Shown piece by piece: positions 1 through 9,075 of a stretch of 64,000 bases of DNA; position 1 is the first letter of the stretch, and each line of letters starts with the position of its first letter. The notes under the pieces were generated by a model. That model was not told the DNA's origin, did no database searches, and was given only the letters and a program-made list of their open reading frames with translations. The stretch is taken from NCBI RefSeq assembly GCF_022179185.1, contig NZ_BPQJ01000001.1:1-64000 (forward strand). The letters are read 5' to 3'. Source of the DNA: Methylobacterium frigidaeris (GTDB taxonomy: Bacteria; Pseudomonadota; Alphaproteobacteria; Rhizobiales; Beijerinckiaceae). Both the position numbers and the translations under genes were made by a program.

Positions 1-110
1 CGAGAACTCCCTCGAGAGCCGTGGAAGACGACCACGTGGATAGGCTGGATGTGCAAGTGCGGCAACGCGCTGAGCTGACCAGTACTAATCGCTCGATCGG
101 CTTGATCGCT
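1..110 (+). rRNA. rrl: 23S ribosomal RNA, 3' end (partial)
   Basis: The first ~110 bases match the conserved 3' end of alphaproteobacterial 23S rRNA, including the run GACCAGTACTAATCGCTCGA near position 77-96 that precedes the terminal helix. The gene starts outside the window and the exact 3' end (about 105-112) is approximate. It is followed after ~100 nt by 5S rRNA, so this is the tail of an rRNA operon read on the + strand. No tRNA is seen between 23S and 5S. Confidence 0.9.
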
Positions 111-208
111 CTCATGATCCGTGTCCGGATCACGCCAACACCACACACACGATGAAGACGGGCTGACGAAGCCCACCACAGAATGCTTGCCGAACGGACG
201 TGCTTGGC

Positions 209-330
209 CGGTCTGGTGGTCAGAGCGGGGTGATCGAAAACCCGATCCCATCTCGAACTCGGCCGTTAACCGCCCCAGCGCCCATGGTACTGTGTCTCAA
301 GACACGGGAGAGTCGGTCACCGCCAGACCT
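209..330 (+). rRNA. rrf: 5S ribosomal RNA
   Basis: About 120 nt with the 5S hallmarks: the terminal helix pairs GGTCTGG (210-216) with CCAGACC (323-329), and the internal CCCGATCCCATCTCGAACTCGG segment (241-262) is the conserved loop of 5S rRNA. A flanking processing helix, TGCTTGGC (201-208) with GCCAAGCA (331-338), surrounds it. Ends are approximate by a few bases. Confidence 0.92.
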
Positions 331-370
331 GCCAAGCACGTCAACGTTCCCTCATCACGACACTCACGAC

Positions 371-403
371 AAAGCCCGCCAGGCTTCACGCCTGGCGGGC
401 TTT
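371..403 (+). terminator. Rho-independent terminator of the rRNA operon
   Basis: A perfect 13-bp inverted repeat, AAAGCCCGCCAGG (371-383) and CCTGGCGGGCTTT (391-403), encloses a 7-nt loop. It lies 40 nt after 5S rRNA. The T-containing 3' arm and A-containing 5' arm make it usable from both sides, although ridA on the - strand ends at 468, just downstream. Confidence 0.9.
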
Positions 404-467
404 GTCGCGTTGAATGCCCTTTAACCTGTGGCAGTGGTGTTCATCACGGCATGACGAGCCATTCCTG

Positions 468-929
468 TCAGGGCTCGATCTGCAGGATCGCCTCGACCTC
501 GACCGTCATACGGTTGGGTAGCGAGCCCATGCCGACCGCCGAGCGGGCGTGGCGACCAGCATCACCCAGCACGTTCACCAGGAGGTCCGAGCAGCCGTTG
601 ATGACCTTCGGATGGTCGGCGAAGTCGGGCTCGGCATTGACCATACCGAGGAGTTTCACCACCGCCTTGACGCGCGACAGGTCGCCGAGGGCCGCCTTGG
701 CCACGGCGAGGAGCTGGAGCCCCGCGAGCTGCGCGTCGGCGTAGCCCTCCTCGATCGTCGTGTCGCGGCCGAGCCGGCCGGGGCGGTAGGTGCCGTCCGG
801 TCGCTTCGGTCCCTGGCCGGAGAGGTAGAGCAAGTCGCCGACGACACGGAACGGCACGTAATTGGCGACCGGCACCGGCACCTCGGGAAGGGTCAGGCCG
901 AGCTCGGCGAGCTTCTGTTCGGGGGTCAT
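468..929 (-). CDS. RidA family protein (YjgF/YER057c/UK114)
   Basis: This 153-residue protein belongs to the Rid family; canonical RidA hydrolyses reactive enamine/imine intermediates released by PLP enzymes. The segment GDLLYLSGQGP (about residues 31-41) and the C-terminal VEVEAILQIEP are family signatures, and the HARSAVG segment supplies the Arg that corresponds to the catalytic arginine of RidA. It is of the longer (~150 aa) subgroup rather than the ~130-aa archetype, so the substrate may differ. The ATG at 929 is preceded by AAGGA at good spacing. It is divergent from the LysR gene at 1161, which may control it. Confidence 0.88.
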   Translation of the reverse strand: MTPEQKLAELGLTLPEVPVPVANYVPFRVVGDLLYLSGQGPKRPDGTYRPGRLGRDTTIEEGYADAQLAGLQLLAVAKAALGDLSRVKAVVKLLGMVNAEPDFADHPKVINGCSDLLVNVLGDAGRHARSAVGMGSLPNRMTVEVEAILQIEP

Positions 930-1160
930 GAGGCGTTCCTTCGCGGTCGGCGCGGCCGATCATCGTCGCGGCGGCGCCCTCGCCGAGTCGGAGGAGTCGA
1001 ATCGCCCGGCGTCAAGGGATGGGACGAAAAGCGTTTCCCGCCGCGACCGTGAGAGGTCGGACGATCGCCATGGCCCTGGAAATTCCATTGATTTCCCGCT
1101 CGGGATCACAACACAATCTGCAGACTGGCATCGGTCAAGAAGAACGAGCGGATCACCGCC

Positions 1161-2108
1161 ATGTCCCCCCCTACCTTGAAGCAGATCCGCTTCTTCGTCG
1201 CCGCGGTGGACTGGGGCAGCCTGTCGCGGGCGGCAGCGCATCTCAACGTGGCGCAGCCCGCCCTGAGCCAGCAGATCGCCCAGCTCGAAGCCACTCTCCG
1301 GAACGAACTTCTCACCCGGACCGCTCGGGGCGTGCGACCGACCGAGGCGGGCCAGCGCTTCTACCGTCACGCCCGGACGATCCTGCGACAGGTGGACGGC
1401 GCGGTAGCGGATCTCACCGGGCCGGGGCCCGTCATCGGGCGGGTGGCGATCGGCCTGCCGACCAGCGTCGCCACCATCCTGGCGCATCCGCTGCTGAGCA
1501 CGATCCTGCGGGATTATCCGGGCATTCGGCCGGAACTGTTCGAGAGCCTGTCGGGCTACCTGCACGAGCTGATCGCCCAGCGCAGGCTCGAACTCGCCAT
1601 CCTCTACCGCGACCGATCCGGCCCGGGGCTTACCGTGCAGCCGATCCTGCGTGAGGAACTCTTCCTCGTGACCAAGGCGGGCACGGCCGATCCCGCCACC
1701 ATCACCATGCGGGAGGTCGCGAGCCTGCCGCTGGTGATGCCGAGCCCGACTCACACCCTGCGCACGATGGTGGAGGCGGCCTTCGCCCGCGAGGGCTTGT
1801 CCCTCACCGTGATCGCCGATGTCGACAGCCTGCCGACCATGCGCCGGATCGCGGCCTCGGGTCTCGCCGCCGCCATCCTGCCGATCTCGGGGCTTTCGGG
1901 GCTCGACGAGGCGGCGCGCCCGGCGATGATCCGCATCGTCGAGCCGACCATCACCCGCCCCCTCGGCCTGTGCTACGCCGCCGACCAGCCGCTGGCCGGC
2001 CCCGCCGCCCTGGTGGCCGACCTGATGGTGGCCGAGATGCGCCGCCTGGTCGAGAGCGGCGCCTGGGGCAACGCGGTCCTGGCCGATCCGTCGGATCTCC
2101 CGCCATAG
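1161..2108 (+). CDS. LysR family transcriptional regulator
   Basis: A 315-aa LysR-type regulator. The N-terminal winged helix-turn-helix (residues ~5-64) includes the typical GSLSRAAAHLNVAQPALSQQI pattern and the rest is a periplasmic-binding-like co-inducer domain. It sits between the divergent ridA-like gene (230 nt of spacer holds both promoters) and the co-directional CoA-transferase operon 147 nt downstream. Either or both may be targets. The sequence does not show which effector it senses. Confidence 0.92.
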   Translation: MSPPTLKQIRFFVAAVDWGSLSRAAAHLNVAQPALSQQIAQLEATLRNELLTRTARGVRPTEAGQRFYRHARTILRQVDGAVADLTGPGPVIGRVAIGLPTSVATILAHPLLSTILRDYPGIRPELFESLSGYLHELIAQRRLELAILYRDRSGPGLTVQPILREELFLVTKAGTADPATITMREVASLPLVMPSPTHTLRTMVEAAFAREGLSLTVIADVDSLPTMRRIAASGLAAAILPISGLSGLDEAARPAMIRIVEPTITRPLGLCYAADQPLAGPAALVADLMVAEMRRLVESGAWGNAVLADPSDLPP

Positions 2109-2137
2109 GATTTTCCGATAGCCACCCCGGAAAATCC
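2108..2137 (+). repeat. Inverted repeat after the LysR stop codon
   Basis: Perfect 10-bp arms GGATTTTCCG (2108-2117) and CGGAAAATCC (2128-2137) with a 10-nt loop begin at the last base of the LysR stop codon. There is no T-tract after it, so it could be a weak terminator for the regulator or an operator for the following CoA-transferase operon. Confidence 0.45.
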
Positions 2138-2255
2138 GTCTCGATCCTCACCGCTCCATCGAACAGGATACTCCTCAAGCAAGAGTCGTGAGGGAGGCAC
2201 GGATGGCCCGCAGCATGCGCCATGGGCGCGACGCCGTTACCGGACGGAGACGCCG

Positions 2256-3428
2256 GTGAGTCCGTCTCCCGCCTCCGAGGGTCCGCTCGCCGGGATCCGG
2301 GTGCTCGACCTCTCGCGCCTCGTCGCCGGCAACATGCTGAGCCTGCAGCTCGCCGATTTCGGCGCCGACGTGATCAAGCTCGAGCCCGAGCGGGGCGATC
2401 CGCTCCGGCACTGGCAGGAGAACGGCATTCCGGCCTGGTGGAAGGTCTATGGCCGCAACAAGCGCTCGATCCGGCTCGACCTGCGCGAGCGCGAGGGCAA
2501 GGCCGCCTTGCGTCGGCTGGTGCCGACCGCCCAGGTGCTGATCGAGGGGTTCCGGCCCGGCGTGATGGAGGCGGCGGGCTTCTCGCCCGAGGTGTTGCTC
2601 GGGCTCAATCCGAAGCTGGTGATCGTCCGGGTCAGCGGATTCGGGCAGACCGGGCCCTACGCCCAGCGCCCGGGCTTCGGCTCGCTCATCGAGGCGATGA
2701 GCGGGTTCGCCGCCAAGAACGGTTTCGCCGACAAGCCCCCGGCCCTGCCGAACCTCGCGCTCGCCGACATGGTGGCGGGCCTGTCGGGGGCCTTCGCTAC
2801 GCTGGCGGCCCTGCGGGTGGCGGAAGGGCCGGAGGGCGCCGGGCAGGTGGTCGACCTGTCGCTGCTGGAACCGCTGCACGCCACCCTCGGGCCCGACGCC
2901 GCGATCCACCGGCTGACCGGGCGCGTACCCTCGCGCATCGGTAACCGCGTCAGCATCACCGCCCCGCGCAACGTCTACCGCACCCGGGACGGCGAGTGGC
3001 TGGCGCTCTCGGCCTCGACGCAGGCCATGGCCGCCCGGCTGTTCTCCGCCATCGGCCGGGCCGAGATGATCGCCGATCCACGCTTCTCCACCAACTCCGC
3101 CCGGCTCGACAACGTCGACGAGGTCGACGCCATCGTCGGCGGCTTCATCGCCGAGCGCGACCTCGCCGACAACCTCGCCTATTTCGAGCACGCGGAGGTC
3201 ACGGTCGGCCCGGTCTACGACCCGGCAGGCTTCGCGGAGGATCCGCACGTGAAGGGCCGCGGCGTCCTCGTCGAGGTCGAGGATCCGGAGCATGGCGCGG
3301 TGCCGATGCATGCGCCCTTCCCTCGCCTGTCGCGAACGCCCGGCCGGATTCGGCGCCTCGCCCCGTCGCTGGGTCAGGACGAGACCGCCATCGCTGCCGA
3401 GCTCGACCAGGCGGAGATCGTGAGATGA
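2256..3428 (+). CDS. CaiB/BaiF (family III) CoA-transferase
   Basis: A 390-aa family III CoA-transferase, which moves CoA between carboxylic acids through an aspartyl-CoA thioester. The N-terminal GIRVLDLSRLVAGN and the DVIKLEPERGDPLR segment are diagnostic, and the catalytic Asp is at about residue 171 in LALADMVAGL. Start is a GTG at 2256. It is the first gene of a tightly packed run: its stop overlaps the ATG of the CitE-like lyase (ATGA). Pairing of a CoA-transferase with a CoA-ester lyase suggests activation and cleavage of a hydroxy dicarboxylic acid (as in itaconate/citramalate or malate-type routes), but the substrate is not shown. Confidence 0.9.
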   Translation: MSPSPASEGPLAGIRVLDLSRLVAGNMLSLQLADFGADVIKLEPERGDPLRHWQENGIPAWWKVYGRNKRSIRLDLREREGKAALRRLVPTAQVLIEGFRPGVMEAAGFSPEVLLGLNPKLVIVRVSGFGQTGPYAQRPGFGSLIEAMSGFAAKNGFADKPPALPNLALADMVAGLSGAFATLAALRVAEGPEGAGQVVDLSLLEPLHATLGPDAAIHRLTGRVPSRIGNRVSITAPRNVYRTRDGEWLALSASTQAMAARLFSAIGRAEMIADPRFSTNSARLDNVDEVDAIVGGFIAERDLADNLAYFEHAEVTVGPVYDPAGFAEDPHVKGRGVLVEVEDPEHGAVPMHAPFPRLSRTPGRIRRLAPSLGQDETAIAAELDQAEIVR

Positions 3429-4309
3429 GGCTGCGCTCCCTGCTCTTCGCCCCGGCCGACGCGCCCCGCAAGGTCGAGAAGGCGATCGGATCGGGCGCCG
3501 ACGGCGTCATCCTCGATCTCGAGGACAGCGTCGCGCCCGCCGCCAAGGCGGCCGCGCGGGACGAGGCCGCGGCGGCTGTCCGCGCCCGGCCAGGCGACCT
3601 CATTGTGCGGATCAACCCCCGCGGCACCGCCTGGTACCTCGACGACCTCGCCGCCCTCGTCGCAGCGCGGCCCGCCGCGATCCTGCTGCCGAAATGCACG
3701 TCGCCCGCCGATTTGCTGATGCTGTCCGGGCAGATCGACGTGCTGGAGGCCGCCGGCGGCGTGCCGGCCGGCTCCGTCGGGGTGCTGCTGCTCGCCACCG
3801 AGACGGCGGAATCCCTCAGGGACATGAACTATGCCGGCGTGTCGCCGCGCCTGCGCGCCCTCTGCTTCGGAGCCGAGGACCTGTCGGCCGATCTCGGCAT
3901 CAGCCCGCGCCGGCCCGACGGCCGCCTCGCGGCGCCGGTCGCCGCCGCCCGCGACCGGCTGCTGATCGCGGCGGCCGCGGCCGGCGTCGCGGCGGTCGAC
4001 ACGCCGTTCCCCGATCCCCGCGACCCCGCCGGCCTTCAGGCCGAGACCGAGGCCGCCGCGGCGGACGGCTTCTCCGGCAAGCTCTGCATCCATCCGGGCC
4101 AGCTGGAGGCGGTGACGGCCGCATTCACGCCGCCGCCCGAGCGCGTCGCCTGGGCACGGGAGGTGGTGCGGCTGCTCGAGGGGAGCGGCGCGGGCGTCGC
4201 CGTTCTCGACGGGCGGATGATCGACATCGCCCATCTGAAGCTCGCGCGCCGCGTGCTCGCGATGGCACCCGAGGGGCAGCCAGGAGACCGGCCAGGAGAT
4301 CGTCAATGA
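3425..4309 (+). CDS. HpcH/HpaI aldolase/citrate lyase (CitE-like) family protein
   Basis: A 294-aa TIM-barrel CoA-ester lyase of the CitE family. It opens with the family signature RSLLFAPADAPRKVEKAI and GVILDLEDSVAP; the RINPRG, TAESL and GAEDLSADLG segments carry the substrate- and Mg-binding positions, and it keeps the C-terminal KLCIHPGQ motif. Start and stop overlap both neighbours by ATGA junctions, which indicates translational coupling with the CoA-transferase and the dehydrogenase. Probable role is C-C cleavage of a CoA thioester made by the upstream transferase; the exact acyl group is unknown. A second, separate family member lies at 62153. Confidence 0.88.
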   Translation: MRLRSLLFAPADAPRKVEKAIGSGADGVILDLEDSVAPAAKAAARDEAAAAVRARPGDLIVRINPRGTAWYLDDLAALVAARPAAILLPKCTSPADLLMLSGQIDVLEAAGGVPAGSVGVLLLATETAESLRDMNYAGVSPRLRALCFGAEDLSADLGISPRRPDGRLAAPVAAARDRLLIAAAAAGVAAVDTPFPDPRDPAGLQAETEAAAADGFSGKLCIHPGQLEAVTAAFTPPPERVAWAREVVRLLEGSGAGVAVLDGRMIDIAHLKLARRVLAMAPEGQPGDRPGDRQ

Positions 4310-5415
4310 TGCGCTTTCCGACAGTGAGCCGCGCCGCCGTGGTGCGGGAGTTCAAGGCTCCGGTCTGCATCGAGGAGGTGCCGGTCCCGCAGGAGCTGGA
4401 GCCCGGCACGATCCTCACGAAGATCGAGACCTGCTCGATCTGCGGCACCGACGTCCATCTCTGGCAGGGCTCGCTCGCCCTCAAGGTCGACCTGCCGGTG
4501 ATCATCGGCCACGAGATGGTCGGCCGGATCGTCGCCATGGGGGCCGGGACGGAACGGGATTCGGTCGGCCAGCCGCTCCGGGTCGGCGACCGCATCACCT
4601 GGACCCATACGGCCTGCGGGCGCTGCTACTTCTGCACCGTCGCCCGCGAGCCGACCCTGTGCCAGTACAGCCGCAAGTACATGTACGAGCGGATGGACGT
4701 GGCGCCCTACCTGCTCGGCGGCTTCTCGGAATACGGCTACGTGCTGCCCGATTCCGGGCGGGTGAAGGTGCCCGATTCCGTGCCGAACGAGCTTGCCAGC
4801 ATGGCGAGCTGCGCCTTCCGCTCGGTGATGAACGCGTTCGACGTCCTCGGGCGCGTCGACCCGACCGACACGGTGGTGGTCCAGGGCGCGGGTCCCCTCG
4901 GGCTGCTCGCCACGGCGGTCGCCAAGATCTCGGGCGCGAGCCGGGTCGTCACGCTCGGCGCGCCGGAAGCGCGGCTGGCGCTCGCCCGGGAGTTCGGCGC
5001 CGACGAGGTGATCTCGATCGAGACGACGAGCCACGCGGAACGCCTCGACCGGGTCCGGGCCCTCACCGACGGGCGCGGCGCCGACGTCGTGATGGAGTTC
5101 ACCGGTCACCCGTCTGCCTTCGGCGAGGGCCTCGACCTCGCCCGCCGCGGCGCGGCCTACGTCGTCGTCGGCCAGCTCGGCCAGGGCACCACGACGATCG
5201 CGCCTTCGACCATCGTCGCGAAGAACCTGCGGGTGCTCGGCTCGTTCTCCGGCCAGGCCAAGGCCTACTGGAAGGCGCTGCAATTCGTGGCGAAGCACCA
5301 ACACGAGGTGCCGTTCCACAAGATGGTGACCAACCGCTACAGCCTCGACGAGGTCGACACGGCGCTGACCCGGATGAAGAACTTCGAGGAGATCAAGCCG
5401 ATCATCGCGTTGTAA
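4306..5415 (+). CDS. Zinc-dependent medium-chain alcohol dehydrogenase
   Basis: A 369-aa MDR-family dehydrogenase. The catalytic-zinc region CSICGTDVHLW and GHEMVGRI, the structural-zinc cysteines in CGRCYFC...C (C-x2-C-x2-C-x8-C), and the NAD-binding Rossmann loop QGAGPLGLLA are all present, so it should be an active NAD(P)-dependent polyol, sugar-acid or alcohol dehydrogenase. It overlaps the lyase stop codon (ATGA), with a second in-frame ATG at 4309. It closes the three-gene overlapping block and is followed after 185 nt by the TRAP binding protein. Confidence 0.9.
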   Translation: MMRFPTVSRAAVVREFKAPVCIEEVPVPQELEPGTILTKIETCSICGTDVHLWQGSLALKVDLPVIIGHEMVGRIVAMGAGTERDSVGQPLRVGDRITWTHTACGRCYFCTVAREPTLCQYSRKYMYERMDVAPYLLGGFSEYGYVLPDSGRVKVPDSVPNELASMASCAFRSVMNAFDVLGRVDPTDTVVVQGAGPLGLLATAVAKISGASRVVTLGAPEARLALAREFGADEVISIETTSHAERLDRVRALTDGRGADVVMEFTGHPSAFGEGLDLARRGAAYVVVGQLGQGTTTIAPSTIVAKNLRVLGSFSGQAKAYWKALQFVAKHQHEVPFHKMVTNRYSLDEVDTALTRMKNFEEIKPIIAL

Positions 5416-5600
5416 ACCCCGATCGGACTGCTCAACGGTCGATGCCATCCGCCATGTCGTTCCAGGCTCCGCTGCGCGGTCCCGGAATGACGATGAAGGC
5501 CGAAATCCGGGCGGTGACTGACCTCCGAAGACAGCAGAACCAAGAAAACGCCTGCCCTGCGGCCCCGGCCGCCAACCACAAAAGATCCTCAGGAGGAACG

Positions 5601-6626
5601 ATGTCGAGCGCCCCCCTCTCGCGCCGCGCCCTGGTCGCCGGCTCGCTCAGCGCCGGCCTGATCGGTTCGGCCTTTCCGCTGCGCCGCGCCCGCGCGGCCG
5701 AATTCGTGTTCAAGCTCGGCACCGACGTGCCCGACACTCACCCGATCAACGTCCATGCCCGAAAGGCCGCGGACGCCATCCGTGCGCAGACCGACGGGCG
5801 TGTGGAGCTCCAGATCTTCTCCAACAACCAGCTCGGCGGCCAGAGCGACATGCTCTCGCAGTTGCGCTCCGGCGCGCTTGAATGCTTCGCCCTCTCGGGC
5901 GTCAACGTGCTCTCGACGATCATCCCGACCTCGTCGATCTACGGCCTCGGCTTCGCCTTCCCGGATTACGACGCGGTCTGGCGCGGCATGGACGGGCCGC
6001 TCGGCCAGCACCTGCGCGGTCAGATCGAGAAGGCCGGCTTCGTCGTGATGGAGAAGATCTGGGATAACGGTTTCCGCCAGATCACCAACAGCGTCCGGCC
6101 GATCCGGGAACCGAAGGATCTCCAGGGACTCAAGATCCGGGTGCCGGTGAGCGCGCTATGGACCTCGCTGTTCAGGTCGCTCGGCGCCGCGCCGACCAGC
6201 CTCAACTTCGCGGAGGTGTATTCCTCGCTGCAGACCAAGGTGGTCGACGGGCAGGAGAACCCGCCGGTCATCATCAACACCGCCAAGATTTACGAGGTGC
6301 AGAAATATTGCTCGGTGACGAACCACATGTGGGACGGCTGGTGGTTCCTGATCAACCGCCGCGCCTGGAACCAGTTGCCGCCCGACCTCAAGGACGTGTT
6401 TGCCCGCAACGTCAACGCCGCCTGCCTGGAGGAGCGCAAGGACGTGGCGCGGCTCAACGCCTCCTTGCGCGAGGAGCTGGTGGGCAAGGGCCTCGCCTTC
6501 AACGACGTCGATACCGCGCCCTTCAAGGAAGAATTGCGCAAGAGCGGCTTCTACGCCGAATGGCGCAAGAAGTTCGGCGACGAGGCAATGGGCCTTCTCG
6601 AGACCGCGGCCGGCAAGCTCGGCTGA
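5601..6626 (+). CDS. TRAP transporter substrate-binding protein (DctP family)
   Basis: A 341-aa periplasmic solute receptor. The N terminus SRRALVAGS...RRARAAEF is a twin-arginine-like signal peptide, followed by the DctP fold with the FKLGTDVPDTHPINV start and the VVDGQENPP substrate-loop motif. A perfect AGGAGG ribosome site (5591-5596) precedes the ATG. TRAP receptors need DctQ and DctM membrane partners, and neither is present nearby, so this is an orphan receptor that must borrow a permease or has lost it. Its place after the CoA-transferase/lyase/dehydrogenase genes suggests it binds the carboxylate they degrade. Confidence 0.9.
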   Translation: MSSAPLSRRALVAGSLSAGLIGSAFPLRRARAAEFVFKLGTDVPDTHPINVHARKAADAIRAQTDGRVELQIFSNNQLGGQSDMLSQLRSGALECFALSGVNVLSTIIPTSSIYGLGFAFPDYDAVWRGMDGPLGQHLRGQIEKAGFVVMEKIWDNGFRQITNSVRPIREPKDLQGLKIRVPVSALWTSLFRSLGAAPTSLNFAEVYSSLQTKVVDGQENPPVIINTAKIYEVQKYCSVTNHMWDGWWFLINRRAWNQLPPDLKDVFARNVNAACLEERKDVARLNASLREELVGKGLAFNDVDTAPFKEELRKSGFYAEWRKKFGDEAMGLLETAAGKLG

Positions 6627-6906
6627 CATGCGGTCGCGGACTTGAGCCGAGCTGAACGGCGCGCCGGACGCCGCCGATGCCCGGCGGGCCGGCGTGGCCC
6701 GAAGACCTCGCGCCGCCGGCTCCGGAACGCCCGATCGTCCCAACCGGGTCTCCAGGCCGCAAGATGGACGTCCTGGGCCTCCGCCGCGACGTCGAGGCGG
6801 CGCTGGTCGTCCGCGAGAGTGTCGGGCCTTCCAGGCAGGCTGCGCCGAACCACCTCCGTCCGTGTCGCGTGGCCGGGCGCGATGCAGCGCGAACCGCATT
6901 GCGGGA

Positions 6907-7130
6907 TCACACGGCCACGGCCACCTTCGCTCCGTCCATGGTGAGCGTCACGCCCGTGACGTAGCTCGCCTTCGCGGAAGCGGGGAAGACGACCGCCGCG
7001 GCGATCTCCTCCGGCTCGGCCATGCACCCGAGCGGGATACCGGCCTCCGCCCGGGCCTGGGCCTCGTCGACCGCGATGCCCTGCACCGCCGCCTCGGCCT
7101 GCATGCCTTCCGCCATCCGGTCGGTCCGGG
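6907..7130 (-). pseudogene. Short-chain dehydrogenase remnant (C-terminal ~75 residues)
   Basis: Reading the - strand, the stretch from TDRMAEGM through GIPLGCMAEPEEIAAAVVFPASAKASYVTG to TMDGAKVAVAV is the C-terminal third of a classical SDR (the conserved P-L-G, PEEIA and SYVTG-T-DG positions). Nothing resembling the Rossmann glycine motif or the YxxxK active site lies upstream; homology stops abruptly at about 7130 and the acyl-CoA synthetase starts divergently at 7269. It is therefore a 5'-truncated relic, on the strand opposite to the surrounding operon. The 280 nt between it and dctP (6627-6906) hold nothing I recognise. Confidence 0.65.
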
Positions 7131-7268
7131 CCCTCGCCGGCCATGCCGGCGAGGGCCCGACGCCACGCGGGTCCCCGGCTGCCGCCCGGCGACGAGATCC
7201 TCGTGACTTGTTCCCGCCGCCCTGAGACAAAGGGGGACAAACAACCAAGACACGCGGGAGAGACGACC

Positions 7269-8864
7269 ATGGAACGCGACGGCACCTTCGCCGGACCCGA
7301 GGCCGCGCGCGCCCGGCGCGACACGGTCTCCGATGCCCTGCGCCGCACGGCGCGGCGCTATCGCGACCGCAACGCCTTGTCGTTCGCCGATCGCCGCTGG
7401 AGCTTTGCCGCCCTCGACCGCGCCGTCGACCGGGTCGCCCGGGGCCTGCTGGAGGCGGGCCTGACCCGCGGCGACCGGCTCGGCGCGCTCGGGCGCAACT
7501 CGGACGCCTACCTGATCCTGTGGCTCGCCTGCGCCCGCGCCGGGATCATCCACGTCCCGGTCAACTACGCGCTCACCGGGCGCGAGTTGCGCTACATCGT
7601 CGAGCAATCGGGCGCCCGGGCGCTGATCGTCGATCCGGCGCTGGCGGGGAATGCCCGGGAGGCGCTGGACGAGGGAACGGGACTTTGGTTCGGCACGCTC
7701 TTCGGCGGAGCCGGCCTCGACGTGCTGCGGCTCGCCCTGGCGGAGGGCGACCTGGATCCGGTCGATGTGCCGGTCGCCGACGAGGACGTGGTGCAACTCC
7801 TCTACACCTCCGGCACCACGGCGGCGCCGAAGGGCGCCATGATGACGAGCCGCGGGCTGATCGCCGAATATCTGAGCTGCGTCACCGCCCTCGATTTCGG
7901 CCCCGGCGACCGGGCGCTCGCCGCCCTCCCGCTCTACCACACCGCGCAGATGCATGCCTTCACCATGCCCCAGCTGCTCGCCGGGGCCGAGACGGTGCTG
8001 ATCGAGGCGCCCGTGCCGGAGACCTGCCTGCGCCTGATCGAGGAACACCGCCTCACGTCGTTCTTCGCGCCCCCGACGGTGTGGATCAGCCTCCTGCGCT
8101 CACCCGACTTCGCGCGGCGGGACCTGACGAGCCTGCGCCACGTCTATTACGGCGCCTCGATCATGCCGGTGCCGGTGCTCGAGGAGCTGCGCGCCCGCCT
8201 GCCCGGCGCGCAGCCCTACAATTGCTACGGCCAGAGCGAGATCGCGCCGCTCGCCACCGTGCTGCGCCCCGAGGAGCACGATGCCCGCCCGGCCTCCTGC
8301 GGCCGCCCGGTCTTCAACGTCGAGACCCGGATCGTCGACGACGACATGCGCGACGTGGCTCCGGGCGAGCGGGGCGAGATCGTCCACCGCTCGCCCCAGC
8401 TGATGGCCGGCTACTGGGACAAGCCGGAGGAAACGGCCGAGGCCTTCCGCGGCGGCTGGTTCCACTCGGGCGATGTCGGGATCATGGACGAGGCCGGCTA
8501 CATCACGGTGGTCGACCGGGTGAAGGACGTGATCAAGACCGGGGGCACCATCGTGGCCAGCCGCGAGGTCGAGGAAGTGCTGTTCACCCACGCGAGCGTC
8601 TCGGAGGTGGCGGTGATCGCCCTGCCGCACCCGAAATGGATCGAGGCCGTGACCGCGGTCGTGGTCTTGCGCCCCGGCGCGAGTGCCGGGGCCGAGGAGC
8701 TGATTGCCCATTGCCGCACCGGGCTGGCACCGTTCAAGGTGCCTAAACGCATCCTGTTTCAGGAGGACCTGCCCCGCAACACCGCCGGCAAGCTCCTCAA
8801 GCGCGAGTTGCGGACGCAGTATGCCGCGCTGGCCTGGCCGGGTGACGAGGTGCAGGGCGCGTGA
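7269..8864 (+). CDS. Acyl-CoA synthetase (AMP-forming, class I adenylate-forming)
   Basis: A 531-aa AMP-dependent acyl-CoA ligase. The P-loop LLYTSGTTAAPKG is at about residues 177-189, the aromatic YGQSE motif near 320, the hinge region YITVVDRVKDVIKTGG near 410, and the catalytic lysine in NTAGKLLKRELR near 500. It activates a carboxylic acid to its CoA ester via an acyl-adenylate. A GGGAGA sequence lies shortly before the ATG. It follows the CoA-transferase/lyase cluster in the same direction but is separated from it by a dead SDR on the other strand, so co-transcription is uncertain. Confidence 0.92.
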   Translation: MERDGTFAGPEAARARRDTVSDALRRTARRYRDRNALSFADRRWSFAALDRAVDRVARGLLEAGLTRGDRLGALGRNSDAYLILWLACARAGIIHVPVNYALTGRELRYIVEQSGARALIVDPALAGNAREALDEGTGLWFGTLFGGAGLDVLRLALAEGDLDPVDVPVADEDVVQLLYTSGTTAAPKGAMMTSRGLIAEYLSCVTALDFGPGDRALAALPLYHTAQMHAFTMPQLLAGAETVLIEAPVPETCLRLIEEHRLTSFFAPPTVWISLLRSPDFARRDLTSLRHVYYGASIMPVPVLEELRARLPGAQPYNCYGQSEIAPLATVLRPEEHDARPASCGRPVFNVETRIVDDDMRDVAPGERGEIVHRSPQLMAGYWDKPEETAEAFRGGWFHSGDVGIMDEAGYITVVDRVKDVIKTGGTIVASREVEEVLFTHASVSEVAVIALPHPKWIEAVTAVVVLRPGASAGAEELIAHCRTGLAPFKVPKRILFQEDLPRNTAGKLLKRELRTQYAALAWPGDEVQGA

Positions 8865-9075
8865 GCGTGGCCTGCGGCTCCGCCCGACGGACGAACGGCT
8901 GCTTCCCGAGCGCCTGACGGAACCACCCGGCCTGTGGCCCTGCTTGCTGCTGGGCGGGCGATCCGCGACGCGATCACGCGCGCGCCCGGCACTCTCGACG
9001 CTGCACCCTGGCGAAGACAGGACCCAGTCCCCGGCCGGTCGCCGACGCGGATCGCGACGATCCGTGAACCCGTCG

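Noticed and set aside
104..208. tRNA genes in the rRNA operon tail
   Set aside because: The spacer between 23S and 5S and the stretch after 5S lack cloverleaf pairing and the T-loop consensus.
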